From Mycobacterium sp. 852002-40037_SCH5390672 (GTDB lineage: Bacteria > Actinomycetota > Actinomycetes > Mycobacteriales > Mycobacteriaceae), in assembly GCF_001665875.1 (NCBI RefSeq), contig NZ_LZTA01000059.1:1-64000 (forward strand): 64,000 nucleotides of DNA. The letters are read 5' to 3'. A program made the position numbers and the translations under genes. How positions within the stretch are numbered: the stretch's first letter is position 1; each line of letters opens with the position of its first letter. This document shows, piece by piece, positions 59,738 to 64,000 of the stretch. The notes under the pieces were generated by a model, which ran no database searches, was not told where the DNA came from, and saw only the letters and a list, made by a program, of their open reading frames with translations.

Positions 59738-60487
59738 TTACTTGTCGACTTTTCCAGCGATCTGGTTGGCAATGCTGACGCCGAGGTTCCCGACATCCTT
59801 GCGGCACGCGTCGATATCGATGACGACGTTGCTGCGGACGGTCAGCGCCCGCTGGCAGGGCATGGTTACGCTCGCGCCGTTCGACGTGATCGTCAGGGTC
59901 ACCGGAGTGCTCAAAACCCCGTTGGCATTGGACACCTGGCCCACCTTCCACTGAAGTTCCGGTTTACCGTCGGCGGCGGGAACGGTGTCCTGGCGGTTGG
60001 CGCAGGCGGGCCAGCGCTGGGCCGACGTCGCGAAGAACGCGCTCGCCTGCTCGGGGGACGGGAACAGCACCACAAATTGGTATACGTCAGGGCTTTCCAA
60101 TTGGTCTGCCCCCGAGGGCGCCGGCGCCTGGTCGTGGTAGCCGTATACCGCGGTGCTTCCGCTGTCGGCATAGACGGACGCCAAGGCCGCGTGAGTGGTG
60201 TATCTGCATTCGGCGGGAAAGGTGTAATCCTCGCGCTTGACCGGGTCTTCCACCAACTTGGTGATCGGCGGGTCGCTCGAGGTTCCCGTGACCCCCAGCA
60301 CGGTGTCGATATCGTTCGGCGAGAGCATCAGATCGGGCAGCGCGGCTTGCGCCAGGGGAGTCTTCGGCGAAGCCGTGGTGGTGGTGGTCGACGACGAGGC
60401 GGTGCCGCCCGCATTGTCACCGGCGCACCCGGCTATCAGTATTCCGGCGGCGGCAACGGCAACTGCCGCGGTCAGCTGGCTCCTCAT
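59738..60487 (-). CDS. Sensor-domain (PknH_C-like) lipoprotein
   Basis: A 249-residue lipoprotein. The signal sequence and lipobox LIAGCAGDN (lipidated Cys about residue 21) precede a Ser/Thr linker (SSSTTTTTASPKTP). The extracytoplasmic domain resembles the PknH sensor domain: LPDLMLSPNDIDTVLGVTGT at the start, PAECRYTTHAALASVYADSG, VVLFPSPEQASAFFATSAQR, and the Cys pair in WPACAN and CQRALTV. Mycobacteria have many such stand-alone lipoproteins (LppH, LpqQ-like) of unknown ligand. The ATG at 60487 has no ribosome binding site. TATGCT (60496-60501, minus strand) ends 8 bases upstream, suggesting a leaderless message. Confidence 0.85.
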   Translation of the reverse strand: MRSQLTAAVAVAAAGILIAGCAGDNAGGTASSSTTTTTASPKTPLAQAALPDLMLSPNDIDTVLGVTGTSSDPPITKLVEDPVKREDYTFPAECRYTTHAALASVYADSGSTAVYGYHDQAPAPSGADQLESPDVYQFVVLFPSPEQASAFFATSAQRWPACANRQDTVPAADGKPELQWKVGQVSNANGVLSTPVTLTITSNGASVTMPCQRALTVRSNVVIDIDACRKDVGNLGVSIANQIAGKVDK

Positions 60488-60621
60488 GCGCAAGGAGCAT
60501 ACGACAGCAGGGAGATGGCGCACCGCGAATTTGCTGTATATGTGGCTGCACCCAGGCTCTGACGGCAGCGATCGGCCGTTGTGACCACCGCGCACCGGGT
60601 CGGTTCACGTCTGAGCTGACG

Positions 60622-61518
60622 TCAGGCCTTCTCCGTTGTGCGAGAGGGATTCTCGTCAGGTGAGGGCGCATAGCTGGCCTGGCTGTAGGCCAGCGCCACC
60701 GTCGCCGCCCCCATCAGCGCTACCGATAAACCCAAGGCCACCCAGCCTAGGTCGTTGGTCTGCAGCGTCTCACCCAGCACGGTGACACCGAGCACTGATC
60801 CGACGATGGGCTCGGCGACGGTGACCGCCGGGAGCGACGCTGTGAGCGGGCCGGCCCGAAACGCCGACTGCTCCCAGGCGGTGGCCGCAATCGCCACCAT
60901 CACCCACACGTACAACTCGGGTGCGCGCAACAAGGCCGGGATGCCGCGGTCGAGTTGGTCGACCACGCCCTTGGTCAACACCGAAAACAGTCCCCACAGC
61001 GAGCCGGACATCAGGCCCAGCAACAATGCGCCCACCGAACCCGGGAACATCCGCGCGCCGATCACACACAGGACCAACGCCGGACCCAGGACCAGCGCCA
61101 CGATGGTCCATGTGTGAACCGACCCGCGCGGGGCCCCCTGCTGAGGGTCGCCGACCGTCACCACCACCGCGACCGCGGCGGCAAGCAGAACCGCCCAGAT
61201 CCCTTGCCGGCGGGTGATTCTACGACGCTTCACCCTCGCGCTGATAAGCAAGGCGAACAGCAACGACGTCACCAACAGCGCCTGCACCAGCACCACCGAG
61301 CCCAGGCCCAGAGCCGCGGCCTGAAAACCGAACCCGGCCCCGGCCACCAGGGTGCCCGTCCACCATTGCCTGTCGCGCAGCAGCCGGCGAAACAGGGCGA
61401 ACGTGCCGACCGGTTTATCGGTGACTTGCTGAGCGGACCGCTGCTGGACGACGTCTCCGGCACCGACCATCAGGGCGGCCGCCACCGCGAGCAACGCGGC
61501 GATGCCTGTCCTGCTCAC
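60622..61518 (-). CDS. DMT/EamA-like membrane transporter
   Basis: A protein of 298 residues with about 9-10 helices in two related halves: FGFQAAALGLGSVVLVQALL then VTSLLFALLI in the first, and SLPAVTVAEPIVGSVLGVTV then LGETLQTNDLGWVALGLSVA in the second. This is the drug/metabolite transporter (DMT) pattern of mycobacterial PE_PGRS-independent EamA relatives, including the 'ALLVTSLLFALL' and 'EPIVGSVLGVxxLGE' signatures. GTG at 61518 has AGGAGAGG upstream. The transported compound is unknown. A GCAAAC-G-GTTTGC palindrome lies 42 bases upstream of the start. Confidence 0.85.
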   Translation of the reverse strand: MSRTGIAALLAVAAALMVGAGDVVQQRSAQQVTDKPVGTFALFRRLLRDRQWWTGTLVAGAGFGFQAAALGLGSVVLVQALLVTSLLFALLISARVKRRRITRRQGIWAVLLAAAVAVVVTVGDPQQGAPRGSVHTWTIVALVLGPALVLCVIGARMFPGSVGALLLGLMSGSLWGLFSVLTKGVVDQLDRGIPALLRAPELYVWVMVAIAATAWEQSAFRAGPLTASLPAVTVAEPIVGSVLGVTVLGETLQTNDLGWVALGLSVALMGAATVALAYSQASYAPSPDENPSRTTEKA

Positions 61519-61559
61519 ACCCCTCTCCTATGCGCCTGGCTGGCCATTCCGCTTGTGAC

Positions 61560-61572
61560 GCAAACGGTTTGC
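61560..61572. promoter_or_regulatory. Perfect 13-bp palindrome upstream of EamA-like gene
   Basis: GCAAAC (61560-61565), central G, GTTTGC (61567-61572). The symmetric form with a central base resembles LacI/GalR-type operators. It lies 42 bases upstream of the EamA-like start, where a repressor could block its promoter. No regulator gene is adjacent. Confidence 0.4.
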
Positions 61573-61654
61573 TTCAATTCGTGTGTCGCTACGAGGCGGG
61601 TGCGGCTACCATCCGAGCCGGCCGCGGCGCAGCCAAGCCCCGGCCTACGCAGCG

Positions 61655-62047
61655 TCAGCTGTTGCGCCGAATCTTGAGCGCGGTGGTGATCATGGGAATC
61701 TGCAGCGGCAGCCGCGCCAGGGCGACGATGCGCATCGGCCACGGCTTGCTCCACCACAACCGGCACATGTTGACGTTGCCCGGAAAGACCCCGACGAACA
61801 GCGCCACGGCGGCCAGCGCGGCGGGCCGCCGGGTGCGCCGCGGCACCAGCAGAGCCCCGATCGTCAGCTCGGCCGCACCCGACCCGTAGGTGTATAGCCG
61901 CGGGGTTCCCGGCAGCTCGACCGGAATGATGGAGTCGAATGGTTTGGGCGCAACGAAGTGCAGGGTGCCGATGCCGAGCAGCATCGCCGCGACACGGTAG
62001 GCGAGTTGCTGGGTGGCATCATGGCCGGCCAGGGGTCTGATTGTCAT
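61655..62047 (-). CDS. DoxX-like membrane protein
   Basis: A protein of 130 residues with four predicted helices in a DoxX-like arrangement: YRVAAMLLGIGTLHFVAPKP, TYGSGAAELTIGALLVPRRT, PAALAAVALFVGVFPGNVNM and the Trp-rich end RLWWSKPWPMRIVALARLPL. DoxX relatives take part in membrane oxidoreductase or thiosulfate/redox complexes. The ATG at 62047 is the best start; upstream codons are out of the conserved part. It is divergent from the thiolase gene across a 204-base gap with two inverted repeats. Confidence 0.82.
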   Translation of the reverse strand: MTIRPLAGHDATQQLAYRVAAMLLGIGTLHFVAPKPFDSIIPVELPGTPRLYTYGSGAAELTIGALLVPRRTRRPAALAAVALFVGVFPGNVNMCRLWWSKPWPMRIVALARLPLQIPMITTALKIRRNS

Positions 62048-62177
62048 GAAGACATTGTGCCCATTGCGGCCACTGCTTACGTGCGGTCGGCGTCGGTATA
62101 GGCGTCCTGTTGGCGCCGCGTGTACTAACCGCTTAATTGTTAGCGCGGTCACAGAGCGGCCCCACCGAACTTAGACC

Positions 62178-62200
62178 AATACTATTGTCGATACAGTATT
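62178..62200. promoter_or_regulatory. Inverted repeat upstream of thiolase gene (TetR-type operator candidate)
   Basis: AATACT (62178-62183) and AGTATT (62195-62200) form 6-base perfect arms around an 11-base centre, 52 bases before the thiolase ATG. A second inverted repeat (CTAAC...GTTAG, about 62126-62143) lies upstream. Arms of this kind suit TetR-family repressors that control lipid catabolism in mycobacteria. It does not fit the KstR motif as I recall it. Confidence 0.4.
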
Positions 62201-62251
62201 TGAAACGATTCGCCGCGACTGACCGCCGCCAGACCCTTTGAGGTTGAGAAC

Positions 62252-63427
62252 ATGGGTACACCTGTAATTGTCGGAGCTGTCCGGACGGCGATCGGCCGTT
62301 CGTTCAAGGGGACGCTCGTCAACACCCCGCCCGAGACGCTGATCACCGCAGTGCTGCCCGAGGTGGTGCGCCGCTCCGGTGTCGATCCGTCCGCCATCGA
62401 TGACATCATTTTTGCCGAATCGCATTACGGCGGTGGCGATCTCGCACGGTACGCGGCGACCGCGACCGGCCTGGAGCACGTTCCCGGACAGTCGGTCAAC
62501 CGGCACTGCGCGGGCAGCCTCACCGCCATCGGCAACGCCGCGGCGCAGATCGGCTCCGGCATGGAGCGCGTGCTCATCGCCGGCGGTGTGCAGTCGCTGT
62601 CGATGACCCCGCTGACCAACTGGCGGATCCCGGGTCCCGAGCTGAAGTTCGAGGAGCGCTGGATGCCGCCGACGCACGTCGAGACGCCGGATGCGCCCGC
62701 CAAGGACATGTCCATCACCGTGGGCTGGAACACCGCGCAGTCCGTCGGCATCACCCGCGAGGAGATGGACGCCTGGGCCGCCCGCTCGCATGAGCGCGCC
62801 ATCGCGGCCATGGACGCCGGCAAGTTCGTCGATGAGATCCTGCCGCTGAAGATCGCCCAGGTGGACGGCTCGATCACCGAGTTCGCTGTGGACGAGCATC
62901 CGCGTCGCGACACCACCGTCGAGAAGCTCGCCGGCCTGAAGGTGCTGCACCCCGAGATCGAGGGCTTCTCGATCACGGCGGGTAACAGCAGTGGCACCAA
63001 CGACGCCGCGGCCGCGGTCGCGCTGGTCGACAGCGACTACGCGCAGGCCGAGAAGCTCAACGTGATGGGCACGGTACGGGCCTGGGCCGCCGCCGGCGTA
63101 CCGCCCAGGGACTGTGGTCTAGGTGCCGTCAAGGTCATCGGCAAGGTGCTGCAGCGGGCCGGTCTGTCGCCCGGCGACGTGGCGCTGTGGGAGATCAACG
63201 AGGCGTTCGCGTCCGTGCCGATCGCCGCGTGCCGGGAATACGGCATCGACGAGGAGAAGGTGAACTTCTCCGGCAGCGGCTGCAGCCTCGGTCACCCGAT
63301 CGCGGCTTCCGGTGCGCGCATGGTGACCACGTTGGCCTACGAGCTGGCCCGCCGCGGCGGCGGTATCGGCGTCGCGGCGATGTGTGCCGGCGGCGGCCAG
63401 GGCGGCGCCGTCGTCATCGAGGTCTAA
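62252..63427 (+). CDS. Thiolase (acetyl-CoA C-acyltransferase)
   Basis: A 391-residue degradative-type thiolase that cleaves 3-ketoacyl-CoA with CoA. The acyl-accepting Cys is in QSVNRHCAGSLTAIGNAA (about residue 88). The second-half motifs are EINEAFASVPIAACREYGID, the catalytic His in CSLGHPIAASGARMV, and the second Cys in AMCAGGGQGGAVV. 'NRHCAGSL' instead of the common 'CGSG' marks a distinct subgroup from FadA5 and FadA6. The ATG at 62252 is preceded by GAGGTTGAGAAC. No other beta-oxidation gene lies in the window, so its substrate is open. Confidence 0.92.
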   Translation: MGTPVIVGAVRTAIGRSFKGTLVNTPPETLITAVLPEVVRRSGVDPSAIDDIIFAESHYGGGDLARYAATATGLEHVPGQSVNRHCAGSLTAIGNAAAQIGSGMERVLIAGGVQSLSMTPLTNWRIPGPELKFEERWMPPTHVETPDAPAKDMSITVGWNTAQSVGITREEMDAWAARSHERAIAAMDAGKFVDEILPLKIAQVDGSITEFAVDEHPRRDTTVEKLAGLKVLHPEIEGFSITAGNSSGTNDAAAAVALVDSDYAQAEKLNVMGTVRAWAAAGVPPRDCGLGAVKVIGKVLQRAGLSPGDVALWEINEAFASVPIAACREYGIDEEKVNFSGSGCSLGHPIAASGARMVTTLAYELARRGGGIGVAAMCAGGGQGGAVVIEV

Positions 63428-63454
63428 GCGACGCCTCGGTCGCGGCAACACCGG

Positions 63455-64000
63455 CTAGTTGCAGAACGTGTAGCCGATGAATTGCGTGCCGCGCGTGTCG
63501 CCGCTCGAGTAGTTGGCAAAGTGCACGGCCGGCTCGCCGTGGTACTGGGTGTTCATTTTCTGCACGTTCGGTGGGGGGGCGCCCTTGGGGAAGGCCAGGA
63601 TCATGTCGGCGAAAATCTCCAAGCCCACCTGGCAGATGGCCTCGCGCCGCGGCGGCTGCGGATTCCACGCGTGCACTTCGACCGGCTCGGTCAGCTGAGA
63701 TCCCGCCGCACAATTGGGATCGCAGAGCTTGAACAGCGCCGTGCCGGTTCCGTCGGCGCCCTGCGGGCCCCAGGAAGTCCACGACATGTCCTGCAGCGCA
63801 ACGGCGACACTGGCGCAGCCCAAAACGTTGAGCTTCTTCGGGCGCGGGACCGGCGGAACGGACGGGTTGTAGCAGCCCGGGATGGCGAAGCTTTCCGGCG
63901 CTGACGGAGACGGTTGGGCGCTGGGCGCCGTCGCGCTTTGATGGCCCCGGCTCAGCTGCACGCCCACCACGACGAGGATCCCGACCAGCACGACCGCCGT
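63455..64000 (-). CDS. Exported hypothetical protein, 5' end beyond window
   Basis: About 181 visible residues. The frame is open to the window edge with a hydrophobic helix (VVLVGILVVVGVQL) that is probably a membrane anchor, so the true start is likely outside. A Ser/Pro linker (SAPSAQPSPSAPESF-type) is followed by a Cys-rich extracytoplasmic domain: GCYNPSVPPVPRPKKLNVLG, KLCDPNCAAGSQLTEPVEV, and the C-terminal GTQFIGYTFCN. Six Cys suggest disulfides. I do not recognise the family. It converges with the thiolase gene, 27 bases apart. Confidence 0.7.
   Translation of the reverse strand, partial: TAVVLVGILVVVGVQLSRGHQSATAPSAQPSPSAPESFAIPGCYNPSVPPVPRPKKLNVLGCASVAVALQDMSWTSWGPQGADGTGTALFKLCDPNCAAGSQLTEPVEVHAWNPQPPRREAICQVGLEIFADMILAFPKGAPPPNVQKMNTQYHGEPAVHFANYSSGDTRGTQFIGYTFCN

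Overview
The window is a contig end from a non-tuberculous, probably slow-growing Mycobacterium. The evidence is the high G+C content, frequent GTG/TTG starts, leaderless-looking promoters, a mycobacterial interspersed repetitive unit (MIRU) between tldD and pmbA, DUF732 secreted proteins, and a gene order that from memory follows M. tuberculosis Rv2327 back to about Rv2313c, with an htpG (Rv2299c-like) further on. The first 102 bases are not genomic. They are poly-C followed by an Illumina P7/Nextera adapter and cut off an FHA-domain gene.

Layout. 0.1-4.1 kb: truncated FHA gene, MarR regulator, and a divergent ECF-type ABC transporter (fused S-A-A protein plus EcfT). 4.1-4.6 kb: a decay scar joining the start of an SRPBCC gene to the end of a sulfatase gene. 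4.6-8.8 kb: AsnC/Lrp regulator divergent from an arginine/ornithine catabolic operon (guanidino hydrolase, intact rocD, rocE). 8.8-11.8 kb: uspABC sugar transporter. 11.9-15.8 kb: tldD-MIRU-pmbA and a carboxymuconolactone-decarboxylase-like protein. 16-20 kb: duplicated DUF732 secreted proteins, a tRNA with CAU anticodon, a K+ channel, and a membrane-anchored protein whose C-terminal three quarters is a 16-residue Ala/Glu/Arg repeat. 20-25.1 kb: a tightly coupled MoxR-DUF58-membrane-VWA-VWA-TPR operon with the layout of methylotroph mxaRSACKL. 25-29.5 kb: SEC-C protein, tRNA-Cys, aldehyde dehydrogenase, TPM-domain protein, a kinase fragment, and an S51-like peptidase. 29.5-37.8 kb: one 2768-residue regulator (BTAD, class III cyclase, AAA, TPR, then five 270-residue NTF2-like repeats). 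38-40.9 kb: a divergent GAF/PP2C/HATPase phosphatase and STAS protein. 41-49.3 kb: F420-type reductase, collagen-like secreted proteins, two methyltransferases, VIT1-type transporter, thioesterase/acyl-CoA synthetase pair, NmrA and TIGR03085 proteins. 49.4-51.7 kb: htpG and a small conserved gene. 51.7-55.2 kb: a ptxABCD phosphite uptake and oxidation operon. 55.5-64 kb: LLM oxidoreductase, a non-canonical NRAMP transporter coupled to a MgtE-N/CBS protein, lipoprotein, EamA-like exporter, DoxX protein, thiolase and a partial secreted protein.

The most exciting system is ptxABCD. The dehydrogenase keeps every catalytic residue I can recall for Pseudomonas stutzeri PtxD at a constant offset of six, and the three transporter genes overlap it and each other by 1-4 bases. 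This predicts that the organism can take up phosphite and oxidise it to phosphate with NAD+. The second is the giant cyclase regulator with tandem NTF2-like modules, translationally coupled to a peptidase and facing a PP2C/STAS partner-switching pair.

All assignments are from reading the sequence. M. tuberculosis locus numbers and family names are recalled, not searched.
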